Below the pieces are notes generated by a model that did no database searches, was not told the origin of the DNA, and saw only the letters and a program-made list of their open reading frames with translations. A stretch of 64,000 nt of DNA from Mimachlamys varia (taxonomy: Eukaryota > Mollusca > Bivalvia > Pectinida > Pectinidae): positions 21,550,001-21,614,000 of the forward strand of contig OX392545.1 of assembly GCA_947623455.1 (NCBI GenBank), read 5' to 3'. Of the stretch, positions 1 through 53,160 are shown piece after piece. Both the position numbers and the translations under genes were made by a program. Position 1 is the stretch's first letter. Every line of letters begins with the position of its first letter.

Positions 1-166
1 ACAGTCATGAAATTCTAAATATTAGTACACATTGTTTCCTAATCAAGAGTATTTTCTCTATACAAATTCTGGCCATTTTTACTAGACTTTTAATAGTATC
101 TATGTTTACATTTACAAAACCAGACAGTACAACTGTAGACCAGGGGAGATAACTCCAGATACTTAC

Positions 167-189
167 CATAACTGGCATATGATTATCAC
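167..189 (-). CDS. SNAPC2-like gene, 23-bp microexon (tentative)
   Basis: This stretch is bounded by an acceptor ending TTCTTTTATAG and a donor ATG|GTAAGT. The phase fits: A from the previous exon plus GT makes serine, followed by DNHMPVM, leaving phase 0. It is too short to identify by homology. The support is the two strong splice sites and the matching phase. Confidence 0.4.
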
Positions 190-3100
190 CTATAAAAGAA
201 ATAAAAAAAATAGTGTTATTCTTAGAAATGGGTAGTTTAGTATATGCATTGGCTACTATTAAGGCTGGGTATTTGCAAGCAAATTACACGTCCAATAGTT
301 TAGCAGATATTGCCATATAAAACAATATATTGTACTCCAACAAATTGAGTATTATAATATACTTTTAATGATTTTATACACTGTAGAAAATATGAAAATT
401 GAAAAAATGTTTTATACAGTTTAAGCATGCTGTGTGTATGTTGCTATCTTTAGACTAAGTTTCGCTCTTTTATAATGAACAGATTTCAAGTTATTTTTAT
501 ACAGGTTTATCAATGATATGGTGAAAATCATAAAAATAAATGACTATTGATGCTTATTTTATATAAAAACTGTTACATTTTTATTTTAATGAAAAACCGA
601 TTATATCTATATAGGATTTTGTAATCCGATATTGAAATCGGAAAGAACAAACCAATCAATTTTTTATTATAATCGATTATCACTATCAGCCCATCATTAG
701 TGAGTGATGCTGTGTGTGGATAAAACTGGTGTTAGTTTTGTACATTTATTTAATTACTTTGTTTACACAACCATCCATCCCCAAATATTTCGGAAATCTG
801 TACGGATATTTCGCAAACACAACTATATATATTAAGAAATAGTTGTATGATAACAGAGTTATCTCCCCTAGAAATCCATCATAAATGAACACTTACTTTT
901 ATAGTGTATGGACTTGTTAATCTTGTTCATGAAATCTTTTATCTGAAATAAGATAGAAAATATGGCAGTGGTCTTTCCAGTGATAAATCTACATGCACAT
1001 CCCGAGACCTGTACTCATAGACTTTTGAAAGTACCCATGGAGTTTCCTGAAATCGTTAAATACATGTATAACATTGTTTCACCCATTGTTTTGGCAATTA
1101 CAAATGAAAAGGACCCATGGAAATGGTTGTAGATTGACAACTGTCTTTCTGTATCAATTACCAACAACATTTTGTTCTGTATATGAAATTTTGAATACTA
1201 GAACTTTTTCACAGAACACAATTCATATTGGAAACACTGTGAATGAGCAACTGATTAGCTTGTTTCATAATTGTTTCAAAGTGTGCGAAAGTAACGATAG
1301 ACCGATAGCCACAGAAAAACTTGTTAGTCTATGCAAATTAAATGCCATTACGGTAGACCTGATGTCTATGGACTCACACAACTAAATAATTTACTATATG
1401 TTATTACTAAGCTTTAGAGCTAATAACTTTAATATTTGAAGTTCAACACTAGTGACAACTGGCTGGATTCACCGATACATACATGGCAAAGACTTCAAAT
1501 GACATTTTATCAGAAGTTTCGTGGCATTTTAGCTCGCTACGGGCATCTGCTTCGGACAACTGGAAATTTACATATCAAACCAGTGAAATAGGACGGGAAC
1601 ACCCTCTGACTTTTGACTCCATATCAATCCGCCATCACATATCAAAATTTACCAAAAGTATACATTTTTGTTAAGTTAAATATCTATAGATTTCATTCAA
1701 TGCAGAATATGTCAACAATTACCTATTATGATGTTATTACCTATCATAACGTTATCTATATATTGAAACATCTTCACATGTACATTGAATAGTTTACTTT
1801 TAGTTATGGAGATTGGAAATGCACTAAATTTAATGTTAAAACATTATTCTCTTAATGTCACATTCCTGCTAATATCATGTTTTTGTCTGACAAATGCAAC
1901 ATGATATAAAGAGGAGTGCACTGTATTTTTATCAAGGAATTTCTAAACAGTTGTCATTGACATTATGAATGAATTAATATACTTGTAAGTACACAAAGCA
2001 GTATTTCAAAAAACATTTTTTTTTTCTTCCACTAATCAAACACCTTTATCTGTAAAGAGCAGTAAATGTTTTGTATACTATTGGCTAATTTGGCCTGCAT
2101 CACTCGCCTATTATTAATCTTACACGTGTAACGTTAATGTGGTCTAAAACCTTTGATTAAGTAATTCTAATTAACATATTTAAATTAAAGCATATTTGAC
2201 CCCTTCTGACATTGAAGGTATATGTCAAGGTAGTTCTTACTGAAAAACACTGCTCATTTTTAAAAAAGAAAGAAAGAAAGGTTTTCAGCTAAATAACATG
2301 TCTCTAGGCCTTACTGTATTGCATAAAAAAGTCGTTTGAAGGTTTTGACATTTTTTACCTCTGTGATGTTGTCATCGATGGTTGACGTCGTTATGGATTG
2401 TTGACATTGTCACAACTTTGGAATATATACAAGATTATGTGTTTTCACGCAAGTTGTCTATGGTTCACTCAAGAAAACACAATGTCACTGCCGACTTGAT
2501 ATTGTGGTAGAAACAGGTCACACGACTCATGGTTATTGGATATGAAATTTATTTCAACTTGTTAATTATTTTTTCAAAAGTTGCAAAAAACACATGCTAA
2601 AGCTCATGTCTTTTGTAAATTTAAAAAAAAATAATTTACTCATTCAAGTAAAATGAATTCCATATCCAACAACCACCCATTGTGCAACCTCTATATATCA
2701 GACAGCATACCTGTAATTTTGTCTTTGAGGGAACCTCTGCTTGTATCAAATCTATGGCTGAAGGCGAGTGTCTGTGGACAAAATAATATCAATAGTTAAT
2801 TTTGACACAAATTTTTTTCATATGTAAACATCAGATTTTTCTTTTTAACTATTACACTTTGATGACAATTCACATTTCGGAAAGTACTGAATTAAATATG
2901 AAATATAACAAATAAATACAACATGATAATGATGATTTATGTGTTGAACTATCACACATTATAAACATAGCATGAGTTTCCTCTGTCCCTGACACCAAGC
3001 TTTGATATTTTGACAAAAAGATGTCTGGTGTAGGGCCAGAGCATGATCCTGTATGAAAACATGGAATTATCCAAAACCATTCAGTGGCTGAGAATTTTGT

Positions 3101-5801
3101 GTTGCTGACAACAAAAGTTTATTTTGACACAACACATTCATACCAGTATTCTTCCTATCACCAACAGCTCCTCAATTCTATCGGTAGAGTCCTAACAATC
3201 TTTCGGAAGTTCCCACCTGAGTGGATGCCATTTCATTACCTCGTAAGAAGGTCACAATGTGACTATGCAACAAACCATACAGACCCGGACCAAAAACAGA
3301 AGATAATATTCTTGTTCAGAAGATTTCCAGACCATGTCTTTTTGTTGTTAAGTCTTTCTCTGATATTGTTTGGTGTCTGACAAATTCCATATTTTCATAT
3401 AGTAGTGCGCAGAGGAAACTGAGGCTTGTTATAAACCTTCTAGAAACAAGAATGCTTCACATAGCTACTCTTCACCACATAATTATAGTAAAGAATAGCC
3501 TTCATTCATACAGATATATTGGAAAGTCTATTATAATCCGTTTATCATCGTCGGAAACCCACGGTACACTTTTCTGACGCTTGCATACTGTGGGCCAGAA
3601 TCGACATAAATCTTCGTTTCCCCAAATAGAAGTTTATTCGGAGATTTCAACCTATCAGAATCGTCGTTTCTCGTGACATCGTTAGATCATTTTACCGTGA
3701 CCACGATCATTATATTTCTGTAGGCATGACGCCGATGTCAATCTCCGTATAGCAGGACCTTATATTTTAATCACAATCGACACAATTATAACACAACCAA
3801 CAGGGATGGATGGCTGGATGTCCCTTCTGTATGTAGTCACGGTTGAAACTATTGATATGATTGGCTACTATTTTAGTACGAAAACAAGAGTTTCCATCAG
3901 TTTTAGCCCACGGTATGCAAACGTCAGAGAAGTGTACCGTGGGTTTCCGATGTCTGTTTAAGTGTATTCCTTAAATAATATACATGTATCTATAAACTCA
4001 GATTTTGATACTATTATATTCCAGGTGAATTAATGCCAAATGTGGAAGCTTTTCTCCAAAACAGCATTTTCTTCCATATCTTGGTGAGGTCAAAGGTTAA
4101 AATGTGTGCATTGACCTTTTTTAAAACTGACATAGATCTAGCATGTCCAAGTGTACCAGACATTTTTGTCGATTACAGGTTAAGTAATGTGGAAGATAGG
4201 CTTTAGACACCATGTACGTGGTCACGTAACAATCTGATTAAAATCATATCTTGATATCCGCGCCGTTCCGTAAACTTCTCTATGCTGCGTTAAGATCTGA
4301 GAATGCCATAGGGGGTCATGTCCTGATGAACTTTTGCATTAGCCGATCAAATTACTACTGTCAAAATCTCGACAGTGAAATTTTGTGGTGACAAAGCTGG
4401 CATAATCACATTTGCCCGTTTAGTCATTTCGTCACCAAAAAGTTCAAGTGGAATAATGTGACGAAATGACTTGCTGCAAGATGACAGGTCATTGAAAAAT
4501 TATTTCAGTGTTAAGTAAAGAGGCGACAAAGGTCATCTCAACGTGACCTCTTATGGGATGTTGTCTGATCCTTGTAAAACAGAGTGAGAACAAGATCTGT
4601 ATTTTAATCAGATTGGTCATGTAATTGTTAATGTTTATCATGCACTTAACTAAGTTGAAGTCAAAGTTCAAAACGTAGGTCACAGTGCCTCTCCAAACAT
4701 AAAAGCAAAGTAACAAACCAAAGGTGAATTAATGCGGGAGATTTTTTTCTTTGGACAACAAGTTTGTTTGCACTGTTCTTTTGTTTTTATCAGCGTAGGA
4801 CATAATATTAGCTTCGTTTTTGGGTATGCTCATTAGTGTGTTTACTTGTTGTGGTTGACATTGATACTCAGTTCTGATTTTCAGAACTTGATGTTTACTT
4901 GGATGTGACAAAGATTAACATGGTGGGTGTCTTCAATGAAGCAGAAGACGCTTACTCTTCTGGAACACCTGGTCTTATTCTCTTGTACTTTTACAAGGGT
5001 CTCAATGTTAATCTTTCCTTTGTTCATATTTTGCCCCTGGTTAAATAGATCTTGAGTTTGGATTGTGATTTTATTAACGCTTCGGTATTCTCTTATTTAT
5101 CTTCATTAATGAAGCCATGATGTCTTTAAGAGGACCATCATCTGTATTTCCTCAAAATCAATGCAAATACTATCACTGTGTTTTATTTTTTGTATATTTT
5201 CTAAAATAAATCTGGTACTGGCTCCCTGAAACAGCTTGTAGCTGAAAAGTTTCTTTCTAGTTACAAATCAGACTTTGATTTCTGGTTGCTAAGATAAAAT
5301 TACGGAACTGAAGATGTATGAAATATGCATTATAAAATTTAGAACACTTCATATTAAGAATAAAAATTTTGAAAAAATATCTGAAATATTTTTGTCAAAT
5401 ACATGTAATAGTATGGTGATGAATTTTTTTAATTTTTTCCTTTGGAAAAAAATGTAGGTTGCATGAACTTACTTTTTTAGAGCTTCAAGTAACTTGCGTT
5501 TTTCATCGTATGACCAACCAAAGCCGGAGCAATGAAACTGTTGCTTTGGTTTCCTTTCCCTCACTGGGCGATCAACTTGTTTCACTCGGAATTTTGTTTT
5601 TCTGGCTCTCTTCATGCCCTTCACGGGAGACTCTTGCATCTCCTCTGGCGGATCTTCCTGATTATCGGACATCCCTTCCTCATCGTCTGGCAGTGTGTTA
5701 TCTCTGTCTTCTACTTCTTCATCGCTGTTCTCCTCATCTGTTACATCGACAGATGTGAGGTTGATATCGACAACCACTTTGTGTCCTATCTTACCTGCCA
5801 T
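167..5801 (-). CDS. SNAPC2-like Myb/SANT-domain protein, 3' end beyond window
   Basis: Four minus-strand exons join in phase: 5801-5473, 2771-2711, 942-897 and 189-167. They give 153 residues and the gene runs on past base 1. The N-terminal ~80 residues are very acidic, followed by a basic stretch and then a Myb/SANT-like segment from about residue 93 (GFGWSYDEKRKLLEALKK) through VPSKT and KDFMNKINK. The order of a W-x(3)-EK helix, a P-x-K-T turn and a hydrophobic third helix matches the Myb-like domain of SNAPC2, a subunit of the snRNA-activating complex that helps RNA polymerases II and III transcribe snRNA genes. The exon structure is well supported because each acceptor and donor is canonical and the phases agree. 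The family name is less certain; another single-SANT nuclear protein is possible. Human SNAPC2 is about 330 residues, so roughly half is missing. The gene is divergent from GSK3, which begins 2.8 kb away. Confidence 0.6.
897..942 (-). CDS. SNAPC2-like gene, third coding exon
   Basis: This 46-bp exon has an acceptor ending TCTTATTTCAG and a donor AAAA|GTAAGTG. It encodes IKDFMNKINKSIHYK, a plausible final helix of the SANT-like domain, and leaves one base (A) for the next codon. Confidence 0.55.
1370..1735 (+). mobile_element. Copy of the GGACTCACACAACTAAAT inverted-repeat element
   Basis: This stretch matches, in reverse orientation, most of the complete copy in GSK3 intron 6 (24544-25004). 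One terminal repeat is visible at about 1370; the other end has been lost or has diverged. A 63-codon open frame inside it is repeat sequence, because the same frame occurs in the intron 6 copy. Confidence 0.65.
2366..2695. mobile_element. Dispersed foldback repeat, copy 1
   Basis: It is similar to 11609-11890 over its whole length, sharing TGTGTTTTCACGCAA, TTGTGGTAGAAACAGGT and the inward-facing pair GGTTATTGGAT / ATCCAATAACC (here ATCCAACAACC). The inverted pair suggests a small non-autonomous element. Confidence 0.55.
2711..2771 (-). CDS. SNAPC2-like gene, second coding exon
   Basis: This 61-bp exon has an acceptor ending TTGTCCACAG and a donor CAG|GTATGC. Its first base completes a lysine codon left open by the previous exon. 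It encodes HSPSAIDLIQAEVPSKTKLQ, the turn and following segment expected in the Myb-like domain of SNAPC2. It ends in phase 0. Confidence 0.6.
3551..3950. mobile_element. MITE with ~45-bp terminal inverted repeats
   Basis: The left end TCGGAAACCCACGGTACACT and the right end AGTGTACCGTGGGTTTCCGA are exact reverse complements over 20 bp. Similarity extends inward about 25 bp more with a few mismatches. The ~400-bp interior has no coding frame. Confidence 0.75.
4020..4740. repeat. Dispersed repeat, partly shared with 14470-14655
   Basis: Segments near 4310-4345 (GAACTTTTGCATTAGCC) and 4550-4620 (GGGATGTTGTCTGATCC, CTGTATTTTAATCAGATT) recur with the same spacing order in GSK3 intron 1 at about 14470-14655. 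The element class is unknown. Confidence 0.45.
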
Positions 5802-5829
5802 GCCTGCTGTTTCAGTCCAGACTTTTTAA
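5473..5829 (-). CDS. SNAPC2-like gene, first coding exon
   Basis: The start codon is at 5801-5799. The exon probably begins at 5829, after an acceptor ending in TTTTATCAG, so a non-coding 5' exon should lie further right. An in-frame TAA just inside the exon, nine codons before the ATG, supports the start. The donor is AA|GTAAGT at 5472-5471. Without splicing the frame would end at once at a TAA at 5471-5469. The encoded stretch is rich in D and E, then RKTKFRVKQVDRPVRERKPK, then the start of the SANT-like helix. Confidence 0.7.
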
Positions 5830-5921
5830 CTGATAAAAGATAAAACAACAATGAAGTGAGATGAAAAATTCTTATCTGGGCCTGGCACGTTATAAATAAT
5901 CATCAAAGTGTTTTACTTTCC

Positions 5922-5995
5922 TAACCCATTCATCCCTGAAACGCGTCTGAATTCTTCCAATTCAAAGGTTGGAATAGTCATTATAAAATAATCTG
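5922..5995. mobile_element. Half copy of the CATTCACCCCTGAA mini-MITE
   Basis: It contains CCATTCATCCCTGAA, CTTCCAATTCAAAGGTTGGAATAG and the following spacer. The closing inverted repeat seen in the five other copies in this window is missing. Confidence 0.5.
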
Positions 5996-6228
5996 ACAAA
6001 GGCAAAGCCTTAAAAGAGCGTAGCTTTTGCAACTCTCTGATATGTACTGGTTCAGAAAGAGATAGCATTTTCATAACTTAAAATCAGCAACTTGAAAAAA
6101 ACCCCAACAACATCTTTTCAAACAACAACAGAGATTAATACAACAGACAATTTTAGCAGCTGAGATATATTCCTGTTATTTTCAACCTTCCGAAAATAAC
6201 AGATGAAGGCCGAATGTGGCATACGTAA

Positions 6229-6295
6229 TTGTGTGACGTAGTGTAATTGAGTGAAGTAGCCTAATTGAGTGAAGTAGCCTAATTGTGTGAAGTGT
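6229..6295. repeat. 18-bp minisatellite
   Basis: About 3.5 tandem copies of a unit like TAATTGAGTGAAGTAGCC. Because 18 is a multiple of three, it makes a repetitive peptide on the minus strand, which is an artefact. Confidence 0.7.
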
Positions 6296-6589
6296 TTCCC
6301 AACTAGAGGGCTACTTCCAGACAAAAAAAGTAAAAGGCAAAGGGATGCAACAAGGGGAAACAACATTGTTTACGCATGCATGTGTTACCATTCAAGAGCT
6401 TCATTCGGGCCCATTTGACGCCCGAGAGCTGCGCTCTTATCAGGGTTGAATGACCCTAAACATCTGAGAAGTATATATTTAATGTAAATCAGACTAAACA
6501 TCTTTGTAATATTGAAGGGTCTACTTGCACTTTCAAATTATACCAAATACAATGAAACTATACAAACTATATATATAGATGATTATAGT

Positions 6590-6912
6590 TGGTAAATCGG
6601 ACCCCGAGATCAAATTGGGAAAAATTTATTGACGTAACAGCTATTTGGGAAATTTTGACAAACAGTATTATAACAACTAAATACATCATTTCTTTTCTAA
6701 ATTACTATTTAAAGCACTGTCACTAAAGTGTCAGTACTCATGACATTTACAGTCCATCTTTCTTGTTTCTTATTAAATTTAATTATGTCACAAGAAGCTC
6801 CTCAAGCATGTCAAATTTTTAAGAGAAAATTTGGGAAAAATCACACCTTTTCTTTATTGGGATATATCGATGGGTCCGTTTACTGGACCTAAAAAGAGGG
6901 GCGATAAAGCCC
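6590..6912 (-). mobile_element. GGGCTTTATC element, copy 1
   Basis: This is the inverted counterpart of 46905-47237. Shared motifs include GGTCCGTTTACTGGACC against GGTCCGGTAAACAGACC read on the other strand, TTTTTCCCAATTTGATCTC, and a terminal GGGCTTTATCG/A. The left terminal repeat seen in the other copy is not preserved here. Confidence 0.6.
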
Positions 6913-6965
6913 AGGAGCGTCTGACTATTAAGGAACCTGTATAGAGGGTTTGATCCCCGGTGAAA
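6912..6965 (+). other. tRNA-like (SINE-type) fragment
   Basis: Resembles the 3' half of a tRNA-derived SINE head: GAGCGTCTGACTATTAAGG followed by a B-box-like GGGTTTGATCCCC. It lacks a full cloverleaf and is probably not a functional tRNA. Confidence 0.35.
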
Positions 6966-7199
6966 GCACACTTTTCTCTGCACTTTTACAAATAGTGTCT
7001 GTGGCCCCAAACTGTGGTGACAAATCAACTAGAGGAGTTAGAACTGTATAGCTTGTGATCTTTGGGGCGATTAACATATGCATGCACATATCAAAAGTGG
7101 GGAGTAGTGGCATGGGGCTGCATGATATTAATTAATACATAAGATACTGGTGGCTTTCTAGCTAGAGGGAATATTCATTAATGTTCCTTATAAGTTCTG

Positions 7200-7258
7200 A
7201 AGGGATAGGGCATCCGACTTATTATAAGAACCTGGAGATCAGGGGTTCAGCACATTAT
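7200..7258 (+). other. tRNA-like (SINE-type) fragment
   Basis: AGGGATAGGGCATCCGAC is followed by an anticodon-arm-like stretch and GGGGTTCAGCAC, which resembles a degraded B box. It cannot fold as a complete tRNA. Confidence 0.3.
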
Positions 7259-8099
7259 TCTATTTCCTAGGTTACATAAGCAACAACCATGAAGAATAAA
7301 ACATATTAAAGAACATCTCTGCTTGATCATGACCACCAATTATAGAGTATTATAACACTGTATTGAGGAAAGCAATAGAAAATTTTCGACAGTTGTTCTA
7401 ACCACAAGGACTTGCAACAATAGGGATAATTATCCCACATATTTATCAGGTTTATTGTTGCAAAACCCTGTGCTCAAACCTTCCTCGGTCTAGAAGACCT
7501 AGATAGCTATTTTTTATACAAATAACTTAATATCAGAACCAAATGCAAGGAATTATATTTTTACAAGATACTTATAAATATCAGTAATTTACAAAAATAT
7601 ACACATATAACATGTTTTTGTTAGGCCTACTTGATATCATATTCATCTTATCTAATTATTTGTTGAAATGAAAGTAAGCACAGCTTCCTAGGTTACTTGC
7701 AGGACAGTAAATTATAAGGTGCATTTTTCTTATTGTGACACTTGTTTCTAACCATTCACTCATACTGTACTTATATATAGATACACATAAAATGACTTCC
7801 AAAGTTGTGCAAAAATTATTATTACATTATTGAGTCTAGACTAAGCGTTACGTATAACAAACGTTATATATCCAAACAAGTACTCTGGAAACTGCCCCTC
7901 GACTAGCTTCTTTCCATTATAATAGGGCAAGTGTGGCTTGTCAGCACGTTGTGCTACACTGTCAAGTACATTGTGTTGATACAACAGTTCCCTTACCGTT
8001 GTTATCATTATGAATTAAATAAACATGATGCATTCGGTCCCTACCAAATATGTAGACTACACATCAAAGAGAGTGATACCATCTTGGATGGTAAAAAAT

Positions 8100-8597
8100 C
8101 CAGCTTTTATTTAGTGGCCGCATATTCGGTCTATAAATTTAGCACCTTTTGTTTACGTCATAGATTTTGTGGGTTCGCGGAAATAGCCGAACGGTGCACG
8201 AGTTTACCCGACGTATTATTCGACGCTTTTGATTGGTTCTGCTAACCACCGCATATTCACGAATAAGTCTCGGAGATAGCTCATCCGTCACAGCAGATCA
8301 GCCATTGGAAACCAAATTTGCATACCATTGTATGGTTACACGGGGAAAATAGTGAATAGATGTGACGGATTTGAACATCAAACTGTTATTCATGTCTTTG
8401 GAGGACTTAGGACACCCTCCGTCACTGTTATTTGGACCTATGATCGCTGTGAACCCTTACCAACGCTGATTCTGCGACAGGTTTCTTGGCATTTTGTCCG
8501 ACGGAATTTTACGAGAGCGCCATTGGGAGATGTAATATTGTGGCCTTGAAACTGAATAAATGTACTCTCTCTTGATGACTTAAGAATACATATAATT
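8100..8597 (+). promoter_or_regulatory. Probable GSK3 promoter and 5' UTR
   Basis: CpG dinucleotides are more frequent here than in the surrounding AT-rich DNA. Visible motifs are a TATA-like TATAAATT at 8132-8139, a CRE-like TTACGTCA at 8153-8160, and inverted CCAAT boxes (ATTGG) at 8232, 8304 and 8522. The start of transcription cannot be placed. All motif assignments are by eye. Confidence 0.45.
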
Positions 8598-50036
<41,439 letters not shown>

Positions 50037-50439
50037 CTAACACACTCCACTTAGGCAATGGAGAGGATTTTATTTAAGTGTTCGTCTCACAGGGAGTCAA
50101 GACTGTGGTGAGATTTTACCACAGGGCATAACCATTAGAAACTACAGCGATGACCTGAAACCAGAGTACACAGGGAAATATACGGTGGTATGCACAGGTT
50201 ATCAACAAACATAATGAAAAGATGACAGACACTGGAGGAAGCAGGTTAAAAATCAAGTAGAAAGCTGACTAGACTTTTGGGTTTGACAAATACAGGCTTG
50301 CTTAACAGGTACATTGGTTCTTACCAAAGAGGAATAGAGAATTACAGATCACGAATAGTCAACTTTACTGTGTAAACAGCGGCACCCCCAAACCATTTCT
50401 GATCTGTAGGTGATGGCACTCATTTAGCATATTGTTAAA

Positions 50440-50775
50440 AGTTCTCAGTACTAGTTAATGGGAACAGGTTTATTAGAATGATGGGTTCTCAGTTCTAGTT
50501 AATGGGAACAGGTTTATTAGAATGATGGGTTCTCAGTACTAGTTAATGGGAACAGGTTTGTTAGAATGATGGGTTCTCAGTACTAGTTAATGGGAACAGG
50601 TTTATTAGAATGACGGGGTGCATTGTAAAGGAATTTTTATGTCGGTATAGGATTCTCAGTACAAGTTTATGGGAACAGGTTTGTTAAAATGGTGAGTTCT
50701 CAGTACAAGTTTATGGGAACAGGTTTGTTAAAATGGTGAGTTCTCAGTACAAGTTTATGGGAACAGGTTTGTTAG
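50440..50775 (+). repeat. 44-bp tandem repeat in the GSK3 3' UTR
   Basis: Units beginning GTTCTCAGTACTAGTTAATG GGAACAGG start at 50441, 50485, 50529, 50573, about 50652, 50696 and 50740, exactly 44 bp apart except for one break. A second phrase, GACGGGGTGCATTGTRAAGG, follows the block at about 50612 and again at 50778, so the array has a higher-order repeat. Confidence 0.9.
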
Positions 50776-51550
50776 AATGACGGGGTGCATTGTGAAGGAA
50801 TTTTTATGTCGGTGTAGGAATGGTTTGGTGACATTTCGGAGGGAAAGGACTCCCACTGCCATTTCATTTCTAACTGCATACAGCAAGTCAAAATGTTGTA
50901 ACAATATAGTGCATTGGAGAGAACCAAGTGATCAAAATCCTGTGGAGTACTTGTGCAGAAGAACATTGAATGCCTTTATTCAGAGTTATTAGACGACAGC
51001 ATGTTGTCAGCACAGCAGGAGTCAGTTGTTTGACTTTCATAGACTGTTTACATGTTGATGTCAGAGATACCAGTTTATACACCCTGCTATATAACTGGTG
51101 TCTCTTATCATATTTATTTGTAGAAGAAAAAAATCCCAGTGTACACATAGCATTTGATTGTACAACTTTCTCAAATGACTATAGGAGTCTGTGTTATTGT
51201 CTGGATGCCTTGCTAGAGTTCACCGAATTGAATGTCTGGTGGAAGGTCATTCACTAAAAAGTAACCACCCGTGATGAAGGAACTTTCTCTGTAAGCGAGA
51301 CCCTAGTACTGAAGGTATAATTTAACTGTGCATGTTTGTGTGAAAGGAATGCTAGCTTCTGTGTGTCGAGAAATTCTTAACTAGCTATTGACGTATGTAA
51401 TGTCACTGATGATGTATGCGCTCAAATGATTGGAGAACGTGTTTTGTTGGGAGCGATTTTAAATTATGTGTTTTAATATCCTGTCTGTTTGTCACGACAG
51501 ACTGATAATCTATGGGGAGACCATTGATTGGTTTTAGTCAGTGACGCTTT

Positions 51551-51556
51551 AATAAA
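51551..51556 (+). terminator. Candidate GSK3 poly(A) signal AATAAA
   Basis: First canonical AATAAA in a non-repeat context after the stop codon, 1.5 kb downstream. A later one at 55183 is an alternative. Use cannot be judged from sequence. Confidence 0.35.
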
Positions 51557-53076
51557 CGTGTTTCAATGTCCGATTAAAATATTTATAGTAGTAGTGTAAT
51601 GTTTTCAGCTCATTTAACCGAGTAGACAGGGACACTTGTGAATAATTACATATTTATAAAAAGGCTGTTCATGGCAGAGTTTCCATTAAAACCCTTTCAC
51701 GCTCAATGACATATTGTAAGAAAAATGATGCAACCAGACATTTTACAACATTTTAGGTGCATGATATAAAATCTTGTAAAATTATACTCTCGCTATCAAA
51801 GTTCTATGTTCTTTTATGGCTACATTTTATTCAAATTTCTGTAATTTTTATGAAATTTTATGAAATGAACCTCCTGATATATATGTTTTATCTGAAGCAA
51901 ACCAAGACAAGTATGTTCTGTAATTGTTTACCAGACATGAGGGGAACGTCAGAGGTATGGCGATTTTTAAGAACAAATGAGTTGAAAGTCAATGTACATT
52001 GGACTAAATCTTCTTATTTCGGTTTTTGCATGATATACATGTATGTAGATCCAATATACTTTGTTAACTTTAAATTTGAAAAATTGTAAGTGTTTTGCTT
52101 GTTTTATTTTTTTGAAGAAAGTATGCAAGACAATTTCTATGAACATGAAAATAACGTGGGGTTTTATCAGTTTACCTTAACTCAAAGTATGCCATTCTTG
52201 TGAATAATTTGGGTAAAAAAATATAAAAGTTTGTTGTATAAGTCAATGCGCATTAAATTTTGTTACAAAAGCAAACTGTACTTTCGGACAAGCAAGTCAC
52301 ATCACTCTGTAATACCCCTACGTACCAACGTGAATTGATTCAGTGCCAACAAGGAGATGGATGACATTCTGTTATTACTTTACTTGGGATGTGTTTAGAT
52401 ATTTTGTACAATGTCTATGTGTTCAGAGAGTGGAAAACACAAACTTATCATATTGTCATTCTTTGCACAAGCAAACATAATTATAAGACACTTACATTTT
52501 GAGAAAATGGTAGATTTTGAAGGCTGCGGATTATGGGAGATGGGTCGTACATGCTACTATGAGGTACATGTAATTGTCAGATTTTATGAAAGAAAGGCTG
52601 ACTGCTGATGAATATTCATGAATGGGTATCGTGTTTTCAATTTGCTTTGTGAAGTGAAAGATGGTGTTTTATTCATGGACAAAGAACAGGAAGTTTTGAC
52701 AATTCCATGATTTTCATAACTCTACCAAATTAAAATTATTTAATTTTATTCAAATATAAGCACTGATAATTGAATTACTTTTATTTTGGTAAGTTTTAAT
52801 AGCGGCATTGTTATTTTCATTTTTTATAGAATTTTCTCAATTTCTATTTTATTATGATAATTGTACTATGTGTTCTCTTTGAAGAGACGACCATTCCACA
52901 AGCAGACTAAATGTCCAGCTGACTTCGTTAATAGGGGTTTGTGTCAGTGTATGGGTTTGTGCTAACAGAAATAAGGTTCCGGTAAATGCTCCATCGTTTG
53001 TGATTGGTAGGGGGGGATTTTTTTAAAGGTAAAAAATTTGCGTTGAAAACACAATTCTACACCAATCACATTCATC

Positions 53077-53160
53077 AACTCATTCACCCCTAGAATTTCA
53101 TAATGGACTATTCTACCATAGAATTGGGAGAGTTCAATGTATCTCCAGGGGTGAACTCAT
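53077..53160. mobile_element. Mini-MITE (CATTCACCCCTGAA family)
   Basis: AACTCATTCACCCCTAGA at the left and CCAGGGGTGAACTCAT at the right enclose CCATAGAATTGGGAGAGTTC. About 84 bp. Confidence 0.75.

Larger units (their letters stand above)
190..5472 (-). other. Introns of the SNAPC2-like gene
   Basis: The introns are at 190-896, 943-2710 and 2772-5472. They contain inverted-repeat elements at about 1370-1735, 2366-2695 and 3551-3950, and dispersed repeat sequence at about 985-1390, 1750-1925 and 4020-4740. No further coding sequence was recognised. Confidence 0.5.
5830..8597. other. Divergent intergenic region between SNAPC2-like and GSK3
   Basis: No coding sequence is convincing here. It holds an 18-bp minisatellite (about 6229-6295), half of a small MITE (5922-5995), an inverted-repeat element (6590-6912), two tRNA-like fragments (about 6912-6965 and 7200-7258) and, at its right end, the likely GSK3 promoter. 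Confidence 0.55.

Noticed and set aside
5459..5843. Plus-strand frames of about 100 codons
   Set aside because: Antisense of the SNAPC2-like first coding exon; composition and splice sites favour the minus strand.
6118..6366. Small secreted protein with FTQLGY repeats
   Set aside because: The repeats come from an 18-bp minisatellite; the frame has no other support.
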